Below, piece after piece: positions 1 through 6,222 of a stretch of DNA of 9,279 bases. The notes beneath the pieces were generated by a model. It searched no databases. It was not told where the DNA came from and saw nothing but the letters and a program-made list of their open reading frames with translations. The stretch lies in contig QMUK01000047.1 in assembly GCA_003660555.1 (NCBI GenBank), forward strand, positions 1 to 9,279. Direction: 5' to 3'. The translations under genes and the position numbers were made by a program. Within the stretch, counting starts at the first letter, position 1. The number at the start of each line of letters is the position of its first letter. Source of the stretch: Thermococci archaeon. Its GTDB lineage: Archaea; Hadarchaeota; B88-G9.

Positions 1-693
1 CCCGTAGTAATAGACGGTGTTCTCTCTGGATTGCTAGCACATGAGGCTGTGGGACACGCAACAGAGGCTGACAGTGTATTGAGGGGCCTGAGTGTCCTCA
101 AGGGTAAAATAGGAGAGAAGATTGGATCGGAACACGTTACTCTGATAGACGATGCCACTTTGGGAGAGATGTTCGGGTCAGATAAATACGACGACGAAGG
201 TGTGCAGTCGAAAAGGAAGGTGTTGATAAAGAACGGAGTGTTGAAGGGTTACCTGACCAACAGAGAGACCTCTGGAGAACTCGGCTTACCTTTAACTGGT
301 AATGCCAGAGCACAAGACTACAGGCATCCTCCTCTAGTCAGAATGACCAACACCTTCTTCAAACCTGGAGATATGGACTTGGATGAGCTCCTAGAGGGTA
401 TAAAAAGAGGAATATATGCCAAAGGTGGAAGGGGAGGGCAAGTAAGTCCCGCTGAGGGAGTGTTCCAATTCGGAGCTCAGGAGGCTTACGTGATAGAGAA
501 AGGTGAAATTGGGGAAAGGCTAAGGGATTTCAGTATGAGTGGGTTCATACTGGAAACTCTCAAGAAAGTCAGTGGAGTGTCAAAAGACTTCGACGTCTAT
601 CCCAGTTTCTGCGGCAAGGGAGGGCAATGGATGAGGAATACTACAGGAGGACCCCACCTGAGAATTGAGGAAATAACGGTAGGTGGTAAATAA
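1..693 (+). CDS. tldD: TldD, zinc metalloprotease subunit (C-terminal part, cut at window start)
   Basis: This is the catalytic subunit of the TldD/TldE protease, which in bacteria degrades unfolded peptides and matures peptides such as microcin B17. The frame is open from base 1, so the TTG at 31 is internal and about half of the usual ~450-residue protein lies outside the window. Numbering from the first visible codon, the metal-binding HEAVGH motif (HExxxH) is at residues 14-19. The downstream Cys expected as the third zinc ligand is at residue 204, in FCGKGGQ. The segments ETSGELGLPLTGNARAQDYR and GGQVSPAEGVFQF are also typical of the family. All catalytic residues expected in this half are present, so the visible part looks functional. 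It ends with TAA overlapping the ATG of the next gene, so the two are co-translated. The promoter is outside the window. Confidence 0.95.
   Translation, partial: PVVIDGVLSGLLAHEAVGHATEADSVLRGLSVLKGKIGEKIGSEHVTLIDDATLGEMFGSDKYDDEGVQSKRKVLIKNGVLKGYLTNRETSGELGLPLTGNARAQDYRHPPLVRMTNTFFKPGDMDLDELLEGIKRGIYAKGGRGGQVSPAEGVFQFGAQEAYVIEKGEIGERLRDFSMSGFILETLKKVSGVSKDFDVYPSFCGKGGQWMRNTTGGPHLRIEEITVGGK
681..687 (+). promoter_or_regulatory. Ribosome binding site for tldE
   Basis: AGGTGGT lies inside the last codons of tldD, five bases before the ATG at 693. It matches the archaeal anti-SD and supports translation coupled to tldD. Confidence 0.7.
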
Positions 694-2027
694 TGACCGT
701 TCTAGATTTCTCTAAAAAAGCTGTAGAGTTAGCAATGAAATTGGGTGCTGATGAGGTGGATTCCTACTCTTCTCTCTCAAAGAGCTTCTCCTTACAGGGA
801 ACTGAGGAATCTAGTGGATTTTCGGACAGAAGTGCTAGGACGGAGATATCCAGAGGTTTAGGTGTTAGAATAGTAATAGGGAAAAGTGTTTCCTACTCCT
901 ACACGACTTCTCTGGATGAAAACGGTATAGAGAAAGTGGTTAGGAGAGCTATAGACTTAGCGAGAGCAAAGGAAAAAGATCCTGAATTCCGAGGTCTTCC
1001 AGAACCCAAGGGGATTACCAAAGTGGAGGGAATATTTGACGAGAGAATAGAGGATCCTCCTTTGGAAGAAGGGGTTCAACTAATAGACGGAGTATTGGCG
1101 GAATCCATGGAGAAGGGGTTGAAGAGCTCCAATTCCTTCCTCTCCTTCGGGCTCAAGGAAGTGGGAATATCGAGTAGTTCCGGAATAGACGTGGAGTTCA
1201 AAGAGAGCTTTGTGCAACAGGGAGTTTACCTCCTCTCCGAGAAAGGTGGAGTAACTAGCCTTGGATCTAGCTTCTCAGAAGGAAGGGAAGTTCAGTTGAA
1301 ACTAGAGGAGTGCATGGAAGAAGCTCTAGAGTATTCAGAAGCAGGACTGAAGGTCGAGAAAATAAATGGAGGAGACTGGACTATAGTATTCCACCCAGAC
1401 GCACTAGCTCCTCTCATGGAGTACGGTTTCTCCCAAGCAATAGACTCATATAACGTGCAAGAAGGAAAGTCCTACCTTTCAGGAAAAATCGGGGAGAGAG
1501 TAGCCTCCGAGGATCTGGAAATAACAGACATGGGAGACATGAGCTCTGGGCTGAGGACTAGGCCTGTGGATGGTGAGGGAGTTCCGACTAGGTCCACGGA
1601 GGTAATAAAGGACGGAGTACTCTTGAACTACCTGTACGATTCTTATACCTCGGCTAAAGAGAACAAAGAAAGCACTGGAAATGCCGCTAGGGACTTCAGA
1701 TCTCCCGTCAAGGTCGCACCAACTAATCTAGTCCTGAGAGGAGAGGAGTCAAAGAGCCCCTTGGAAGAAATAGAAAGAGGCTTACTCGTGAAGGGTGTGA
1801 TGGGAGCTCATAGCACTAACATAGCAACTGGAGCTTTCTCTGTTTCTGCGAACCCAGCCTATCTAATAGAAAACGGGGAAATAAAAGGGCAGGTTAGGGG
1901 ATGCATGATAGCAGGAACTTTCGAAGAACTATTGAGGAAGTATTCTTTCCAGGGAGGTGAAGTGATTCAGAGGGGATTCCTAGTAGCACCTCTAGTAGTA
2001 TTCGAGGGAGTGAAGGTTTCCGTTTGA
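693..2027 (+). CDS. tldE: TldE/PmbA, non-catalytic partner of TldD
   Basis: This 444-residue protein has the normal length for TldE (PmbA), the paralogue that pairs with TldD to form the protease chamber. The C-terminal half aligns by eye with TldD in the adjacent gene: SYLSGKIGERVASEDLEITD against SVLKGKIGEKIGSEHVTLID, and STGNAARDFRSPV against LTGNARAQDYRHP. The HExxxH zinc motif is absent. In its place is QAIDSYNVQEG, as expected for the subunit that lacks metal, so this is not a damaged TldD. The ATG lies in TAATG, overlapping the tldD stop by one base, with AGGTGGT five bases upstream as ribosome binding site. The gene ends one base before the stop of the convergent DUF357 gene. The family assignment is firm. 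The cellular substrate in this organism is unknown. Confidence 0.95.
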   Translation: MTVLDFSKKAVELAMKLGADEVDSYSSLSKSFSLQGTEESSGFSDRSARTEISRGLGVRIVIGKSVSYSYTTSLDENGIEKVVRRAIDLARAKEKDPEFRGLPEPKGITKVEGIFDERIEDPPLEEGVQLIDGVLAESMEKGLKSSNSFLSFGLKEVGISSSSGIDVEFKESFVQQGVYLLSEKGGVTSLGSSFSEGREVQLKLEECMEEALEYSEAGLKVEKINGGDWTIVFHPDALAPLMEYGFSQAIDSYNVQEGKSYLSGKIGERVASEDLEITDMGDMSSGLRTRPVDGEGVPTRSTEVIKDGVLLNYLYDSYTSAKENKESTGNAARDFRSPVKVAPTNLVLRGEESKSPLEEIERGLLVKGVMGAHSTNIATGAFSVSANPAYLIENGEIKGQVRGCMIAGTFEELLRKYSFQGGEVIQRGFLVAPLVVFEGVKVSV

Positions 2028-2028
2028 T

Positions 2029-2346
2029 CTAGGAGGTGAATAGCTCTCTGTAGTCTTCAGGAATTTCTATAAATCCAAGCCTTAGGAGAGAATCCAGATA
2101 GGCCCAACATATGACTGCTGCCTCAAAAGCCTCCAAGTAAAGGCCCTTCTCCAAGAAGTACCTAGAGTCCTCTAGATACCCCTTGGCCATTTCGAAGACT
2201 TCCATAGCTCCTTTCCCAACATCCTCTTCTTTCTTTAATTTTACCAAGGGGATTATCTCAGACATTCTAGAGACTTCCCTCTCTGCTACTCTTTTCAAAC
2301 TCGCAGAATTCAATTGGTTCACCGCCATTCTTCGCTTCACGTACAT
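2029..2346 (-). CDS. DUF357 family protein
   Basis: This 105-residue protein carries the archaeal DUF357 signature at about residues 49-92: a run of the form MAKGYLEDSRYFLEKGLYLEAF, followed by WAYLDSLLRLGF. In the family this forms a helical hairpin with conserved Y, D, FLEKG and LD..LRLG positions. The function is unknown. The N-terminal ~45 residues are basic and then acidic (VKLKKEEDVGKG). Three in-frame ATGs are possible, at residues 1, 7 and 28. The first is preferred because an AT-rich TATA-like tract lies about 25 bases upstream, which fits a leaderless mRNA starting at that ATG. DUF357 proteins are often shorter (about 75-90 residues), so residue 28 is a real alternative. There is no membrane segment or signal peptide, so it is probably cytoplasmic. 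It converges with tldE with one base between stop codons, so the transcripts probably overlap. Confidence 0.85.
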   Translation of the reverse strand: MYVKRRMAVNQLNSASLKRVAEREVSRMSEIIPLVKLKKEEDVGKGAMEVFEMAKGYLEDSRYFLEKGLYLEAFEAAVICWAYLDSLLRLGFIEIPEDYRELFTS

Positions 2347-2363
2347 CTGGAATTACGGTAACT

Positions 2364-2377
2364 AATAAATAAAAATA
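2364..2377 (-). promoter_or_regulatory. Probable TATA box for the DUF357 gene
   Basis: On the minus strand this reads as a T/A-only tract (TATTTTTATTTATT) centred about 25 bases before the ATG at 2346. That is the spacing expected of an archaeal TATA box for a leaderless transcript. No SD motif precedes this ATG, which agrees. The BRE is not obvious. Confidence 0.4.
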
Positions 2378-2564
2378 ATGTAAATTTCGTTGAGCTTCGA
2401 GTAGCCTGACTGTCGGTAAAACATCTCAGCAGAGTAGTTGTAAACTATCTCTAGCCACGTATTGGAGAACAGGGTCTATCTCACAGGATAGGAGTCTAGC
2501 GATCTGTCAGTAATTTAAATGATTCGTTCGTCTAACTTAGGGATAGTCATTTTTGTTATTCAAC

Positions 2565-2573
2565 TATATATAT
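2565..2573 (+). promoter_or_regulatory. Probable TATA box for the GrpB-like gene
   Basis: TATATATAT lies in an AT-rich stretch about 66 bases before the GTG at 2635. Archaeal transcription starts about 25 bases downstream of the box centre, so the mRNA would begin near 2595 and carry a leader of about 40 bases. That fits the use of an SD motif near the start codon. Confidence 0.45.
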
Positions 2574-2634
2574 GAGGAAGGGGATGTCAGGAATAAAGTG
2601 TATAATGCCTTGGATTGTCAATTGGATTTAAAGG

Positions 2635-3174
2635 GTGGTAGAGTTGCTCCGTGAAAATGATCCTCATTTGGCCATAGTTCCTTATAATGATGAGAACTCG
2701 AAAATTTTCGAGAGACTAAAGCAGTATCTCTGTGAAGTGATTCCGTACGAGATTGAGGTTGAGCACATAGGGAGTACCTCAGTCCCAGGACTGGGTGGAA
2801 GGAATATCATAGACGTCCTCATACTAATAGAGAAGGGGCTCATGTCGAGAGTAGTTAGTTTACTTGAGTCTAAGGGTTTCAGATACAATCCAAGTGCAAG
2901 TAATCCGTATGAAAAGTTATTCCTCTCTGGACAGTACAAATACGAAAGTAATAAGGAAAAGCACGTTCACATTCACGTGACTTATCCAGGAAGTATTGAA
3001 CACAGAGAAAAAGTATTGTTTCGAGATTATCTTGAGCGGAATCCCAAAGAGGCTAAAAAGTATTACGAATTTAAGAAAAAATGTATGAGAGAGGCTAATT
3101 CTAACCCATCAAAATACAGAAAACTAAAGGATTCGTACATTAAGGCAATACTAGAGAGAGCGAGGAAGAGTTAG
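2635..3174 (+). CDS. GrpB/UPF0157 family nucleotidyltransferase-fold protein
   Basis: This 179-residue protein matches the GrpB (UPF0157) family, which has a minimal nucleotidyltransferase fold but no settled biochemical role in most organisms. The diagnostic stretch is EHIGSTSVPGL at residues 43-53, followed by the acidic site IIDVL around Asp60. The family's histidine strand HVHIHV is at 110-115, the FRDYL motif at 129-133, and the C-terminal helix has the usual Y...K...I pattern. Length is normal and the gene looks intact. An in-frame TAA sits at 2629-2631, so the start cannot be further upstream. GTG 2635 is the first candidate. TTG 2644 is equally likely because GGTGGT ends five bases before it. 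The gene stands alone on the plus strand with its own promoter. CGN arginine codons (CGT, CGG, CGA) appear here and are rare in the neighbours, a weak hint of a different history. Confidence 0.88.
   Translation: MVELLRENDPHLAIVPYNDENSKIFERLKQYLCEVIPYEIEVEHIGSTSVPGLGGRNIIDVLILIEKGLMSRVVSLLESKGFRYNPSASNPYEKLFLSGQYKYESNKEKHVHIHVTYPGSIEHREKVLFRDYLERNPKEAKKYYEFKKKCMREANSNPSKYRKLKDSYIKAILERARKS
2697..2712. repeat. Perfect 16-bp palindrome inside the GrpB-like gene
   Basis: CTCGAAAATTTTCGAG is its own reverse complement, with no mismatch and no spacer. It lies about 60 bases after the start codon and encodes residues 21-26 (NSKIFE). It could bind a dimeric regulator or simply follow from the codons used. 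Nothing in the sequence decides between these. Confidence 0.5.
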
Positions 3175-3365
3175 TAAGAGATGCGCATGGATTCGTAGAA
3201 ACGTGTGACCAGAGATGAGAGAGGCAGAATAAAAAATTGAGAGTTAAAAAGAGTTTACTCGGGATATCTAAGGCAAGAGAATTTGGCAAAGATCTAGACT
3301 TTCTCGAAAAATCTTCAGTGGAGTACAACGGAATCTGGGAAATTGCCACTCTAAGTAGGAATTAG
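3144..3365 (+). pseudogene. Possible gene relic or very small ORF after the GrpB-like gene
   Basis: In the reading frame shifted from the GrpB-like gene, codons are open from 3144, broken by TGA at 3216-3218, and open again to TAG at 3363-3365. The text looks protein-like: ELVRDAHGFVETCDQR before the stop, then KAREFGKDLDFLEK and VEYNGIWEIATLS after it. I do not recognise the family. Either it is the decayed C-terminal end of a lost gene, or a small protein of about 43 residues starting at TTG 3237. Only GAGAGG, somewhat too far upstream, could serve as an SD. This is the only content seen in the gap between the GrpB-like gene and the convergent ATPase gene. Confidence 0.25.
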
Positions 3366-3402
3366 ACGTTTGGAGTAATTGCATTAACACAGCGAGACTA
3401 GT

Positions 3403-4434
3403 TCAATCCCCAGGTCTTATTAAGTTCAAGTGCTCTTCCCTTATATCGAACCTCACCATTTCCCCTTCTTTTAACGGTTTGAAATCTGAAAATTCCCTTA
3501 TTAGAACTTCTTCTCCATTGCAATCTAAGTAAATGTCTCTGTAGAATGTATGGGTCTCTATTAGAGTTACTTTACCGCTGAACCTTCCATCTTGGTTTAT
3601 CTTTATTTTCTCAGGCCTTATGGCAACTACTACCTCTCCCTCAAAGCCCTCGGTGTTCAATTTCAATTCCCTCCCCAGTAAGATTAGCCTATTCTCCGAG
3701 GTTACCCTCCCTCTGATGATATTACATTTTCCGACGAATTCGGCAACGAATATGGTCTTAGGCCTCTCGTATATCTCCCTTGGCTCTCCTATTTGCTCTA
3801 CTTTTCCTGAACTCATGACTGCTATCCTGTCAGAGATTGACATGGCTTCCTCCTGATCGTGAGTAACGTAAATGAGAGTTGTTCCGAGCTCTCTCTGTAT
3901 TCTCCTTATCTCCGCTCTCATTTCCACCCTTAGCTTAGCATCTAAATTGCTAAGGGGCTCGTCTAAGAGGAGTATCCTAGGTTCAACGACTAGGGCCCTA
4001 GCAAGGGCTACCCTCTGCTGCTGTCCTCCACTCAACTGAGAGGGGTACCTTCCACCGAGACCTTCTAGCTTCACCAGTTCTAGGGCCCACATTACCCTTT
4101 CCTTTATCTCCTCCTTGGGCAACTTCCTTACCTTGAGGCCATAGGCTATGTTCTCGAAAACTGTCATGTGTGGCCAGAGAGCATAGTTCTGGAATACCAT
4201 TACTGCCCCTCTTCTCCTTGGATCCAGATCTGTCACGTCCTCTCCGTCAAAGAATATCCTCCCTGAGTCTGGAGATTCTAAGCCAGAAACTATTCTCAGA
4301 AGAGTCGTCTTCCCGCATCCACTAGGTCCCAGTATTGAGAAGAGTTCAGAACTACTTATCTCAAGACTCACACCATTTAGCGCTGTTACATTACCGAATC
4401 TTTTCATTACATCAATTATCTCCACCTTAGTCAA
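3403..4434 (-). CDS. ABC importer ATPase (Fe3+/thiamine/polyamine-type, with TOBE-like C-terminus)
   Basis: This is the 343-residue cytoplasmic motor of the importer encoded by this operon. All ATP-site motifs are intact: Walker A GPSGCGKTT at 36-44, Q-loop Gln82 in FQNYALWPHM, signature LSGGQQQR at 134-141, Walker B ILLLDEP at 154-160, D-loop LSNLDAK, and switch His192 in VTHDQEEA. The ALWPHMTVFENIAYGL run and the C-terminal beta-rich part from about 235 (with VAIRPEKIKI) place it in the PotA/FbpC/MalK-like group, whose C-terminus is usually a regulatory or dimerising TOBE/OB domain. The start is TTG, directly after the permease TAA with no gap. GGGGTGA lies five bases upstream of it inside the permease gene, so translation is coupled. 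It is the last gene of the operon. No clear terminator follows. The substrate cannot be inferred from the ATPase. Confidence 0.95.
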   Translation of the reverse strand: MTKVEIIDVMKRFGNVTALNGVSLEISSSELFSILGPSGCGKTTLLRIVSGLESPDSGRIFFDGEDVTDLDPRRRGAVMVFQNYALWPHMTVFENIAYGLKVRKLPKEEIKERVMWALELVKLEGLGGRYPSQLSGGQQQRVALARALVVEPRILLLDEPLSNLDAKLRVEMRAEIRRIQRELGTTLIYVTHDQEEAMSISDRIAVMSSGKVEQIGEPREIYERPKTIFVAEFVGKCNIIRGRVTSENRLILLGRELKLNTEGFEGEVVVAIRPEKIKINQDGRFSGKVTLIETHTFYRDIYLDCNGEEVLIREFSDFKPLKEGEMVRFDIREEHLNLIRPGD

Positions 4435-6222
4435 TTAGGTCACCCCTACTAGTGAGAACCTCTCCTTTGTGAAGTAATTGACGACTAATATTGCCGATAT
4501 TTGAGTTAGAATTAACAAAACACCAAGAGCTGCTGCTAAATGCACAGAACCAGTTGCAGAGAGCATGACGTCCTTCATGTAAGCTGTTATGGGCGCTCTC
4601 TCCATGTTTATTGCCCCCAAAGTTATGCTAGTGCTAGTCTCGCTCATGGAGTAAACGAAGCTAAGTAGAGCTCCTCCCAGTATGTTCAAGGAAACTAATG
4701 GGACTGTAATTCCCAGCAGAGTTCTCCATTTACTGGCTCCCAAGTTGATGGATGCTTCCTCTAAACTCGAGTGAATCTGTTGCATTCCTGCGTATATGCT
4801 TCTAGCGGCAAACGGGAGCCTTCTCATAGAGTAACTCAATACTAGGAGTAGCATGGGGTTGAAAGACAGTGGATCCGTTGGATCCATCGCAGTCCCAGGA
4901 AGTAACTTAGAGAAGAAATAGAAGTAGCTCACAGCTACTACTATTCCAGGAACTGCAATTGGGAGAATCACTAAGGTCTCAACAATTGCGGAGAGGGGGC
5001 TTCTCACTCTAGTGGCCACGTAAGACGAGTGAAGAGATATCAGCACAATTAGTATCACGGCCATGGATGAATATAGGACGCTATTCAATACGAACTTTCC
5101 TATTTCTCCAGATATCGCCTCCAAATTTGATAAAGTTAATCCTTCTGGCAAAGCAGAAGTCCACCTCTCAGAGAGTGCTAGGAGGAATACCCCGACTTGG
5201 GGAAGGGTCGTGAAGAGTACTACTGGAAACATCAAGGAGTAGATAATTAATTTCAGTTCAGTTGGGGGTTCTCTAGCCTTAGGGGTTCCTCTGAATAACA
5301 TGGCATAACTCCTCAATCCCACATATCTCCTTACCCAAACGAAGGCCAATAGCGCTATTACCAAGAGAAATATAGATAGAGCTGCTATCTCTGGAGATCT
5401 CTCTCCTAGTTGCCCGGTAAATCTACTGAATATCTGAAAAGAAATTGTTTTCCTTGCCAATGGATCGCTGTGGAATACTATGGGAGCTGCTAGATCCTCC
5501 AAACTGAATATAAACACTAGAATTGCCCCAGCTGCTATTCCAGGGAAAGCTAGTGGGAGCAGTATCTCCTTTATTAGTTGTAAGCCCTTAGCTCCTAAGT
5601 TCTCAGCTTGCTCCTCCAATGCTGGGTCTATCTTCATTAGGGTGGAGTGGACATTCAAATAGACTATTGGGTAATAGCTCATGGTCTGGGCCACTATTAT
5701 TCCGATCAATCCATCTATTTTTATTCTGAAGGGAAGTAATCCCAAGAGATCGTAAAGTATGAAGTTCAGTAGTCCGTGTTCAGAGAAGATCCTCTTTATC
5801 ACGTAGGCACTCACGAAAGGAGTAACCAGTATTGGGACCAGTGCCAGAACCTTGAGTAGTCTCTTCCCCCTGAAGTCGTACCTGTAATTGATGAGGGCTA
5901 TCACTGTCCCCAAGAAAGTAGTCAACAGAGTTACCGAGATAGCTACGAAAATTGAGTTGGGGATTACTCCTAAGTCTATTCCTCTCATAACGATTACTTC
6001 ACCGCCGGAGAATCTCTCTATTGAGTAGAAATCCCCCTTCGGTAGGGAGAAATAGTAGCCGGAGAAGAGTGTCTTGAACCAGTAAAGGGTTAATTTCCCC
6101 TCCTTGAAGAAGGCAACTGCTAGAGTATTGAAAACCGGAAGGATTAGAAATATTGTTAAAGAAAAAATTGGGATTGAATAACTGACTAATAGTAGGGAAT
6201 CCAATCCTCCTCTTCTAGCCAA
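4435..6222 (-). CDS. ABC importer permease with two fused membrane domains (ThiP/FbpB-like)
   Basis: This 595-residue membrane protein contains two copies of the binding-protein-dependent transport domain in one chain, as in ThiP and FbpB/AfuB. Hydrophobic segments are visible at about 11-38, 85-112, 122-142, 171-190, 226-250, 279-300, 325-350, 377-402, 413-437, 455-478, 505-527 and 561-583, roughly twelve in all. Each half has an EAA loop that contacts the ATPase: EEQAENLGA with LLPLAFPG (about 203-228), and LEEASINLGA with TVPL (about 487-509). The fusion means a single gene supplies the whole channel. The start is TTG at 6222, because an in-frame TAG lies two codons upstream; GGAGGA eight bases before the TTG supports it. 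The first 8 bases overlap the end of the binding-protein gene. The family is clear. The substrate is unknown: iron, thiamine and aminoethylphosphonate are the usual options for this type. Confidence 0.95.
   Translation of the reverse strand: MARRGGLDSLLLVSYSIPIFSLTIFLILPVFNTLAVAFFKEGKLTLYWFKTLFSGYYFSLPKGDFYSIERFSGGEVIVMRGIDLGVIPNSIFVAISVTLLTTFLGTVIALINYRYDFRGKRLLKVLALVPILVTPFVSAYVIKRIFSEHGLLNFILYDLLGLLPFRIKIDGLIGIIVAQTMSYYPIVYLNVHSTLMKIDPALEEQAENLGAKGLQLIKEILLPLAFPGIAAGAILVFIFSLEDLAAPIVFHSDPLARKTISFQIFSRFTGQLGERSPEIAALSIFLLVIALLAFVWVRRYVGLRSYAMLFRGTPKAREPPTELKLIIYSLMFPVVLFTTLPQVGVFLLALSERWTSALPEGLTLSNLEAISGEIGKFVLNSVLYSSMAVILIVLISLHSSYVATRVRSPLSAIVETLVILPIAVPGIVVAVSYFYFFSKLLPGTAMDPTDPLSFNPMLLLVLSYSMRRLPFAARSIYAGMQQIHSSLEEASINLGASKWRTLLGITVPLVSLNILGGALLSFVYSMSETSTSITLGAINMERAPITAYMKDVMLSATGSVHLAAALGVLLILTQISAILVVNYFTKERFSLVGVT
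4440..4446 (-). promoter_or_regulatory. Ribosome binding site for the ATPase gene
   Basis: GGGGTGA on the minus strand lies five bases before the TTG at 4434, within the last codons of the permease. It supports the TTG start over later ones. Confidence 0.65.

Larger units (their letters stand above)
2347..2634. other. Intergenic region between divergent DUF357 and GrpB genes
   Basis: These 288 bases separate two divergently transcribed genes. They hold a TATA-like tract for each gene (near 2364-2377 and 2565-2573). The central part, about 2385-2530, has no open frame longer than about 30 codons. Its frames are coding-like between stops on both strands, for example QIARLLSCEIDPVLQYVARD on the minus strand. 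This may be a decayed gene, but I do not recognise it. No tRNA, terminator hairpin or repeat was seen. Confidence 0.5.

Noticed and set aside
2031-2039. Full Shine-Dalgarno match AGGAGGTGA on the plus strand right after tldE
   Set aside because: No start codon follows at a suitable distance, and the bases are fixed by the last codons of the minus-strand DUF357 gene (Phe-Thr-Ser-stop).
2541-2560. T-rich stretch that could be an archaeal terminator on the plus strand
   Set aside because: No plus-strand gene ends nearby (tldE stops over 500 bases upstream), and the tract fits better as AT-rich sequence preceding the promoter of the GrpB-like gene.
2584-2631. A 15-codon ATG frame just before, and in frame with, the GrpB-like gene
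   Set aside because: The predicted transcription start from the TATA at 2565-2573 lies near 2595, downstream of this ATG, and no SD supports it. It is probably chance.
3396-3416. tRNA T-loop-like string GTTCAATCCC
   Set aside because: The flanking bases do not form a T stem, no acceptor or anticodon arm is present, and the string overlaps the end of the ATPase gene.
4868-4890. Repeated GGATCC with short spacer inside the permease gene
   Set aside because: It encodes the short amino-acid repeat DPTDP in a loop. The symmetry is explained by codon repetition.
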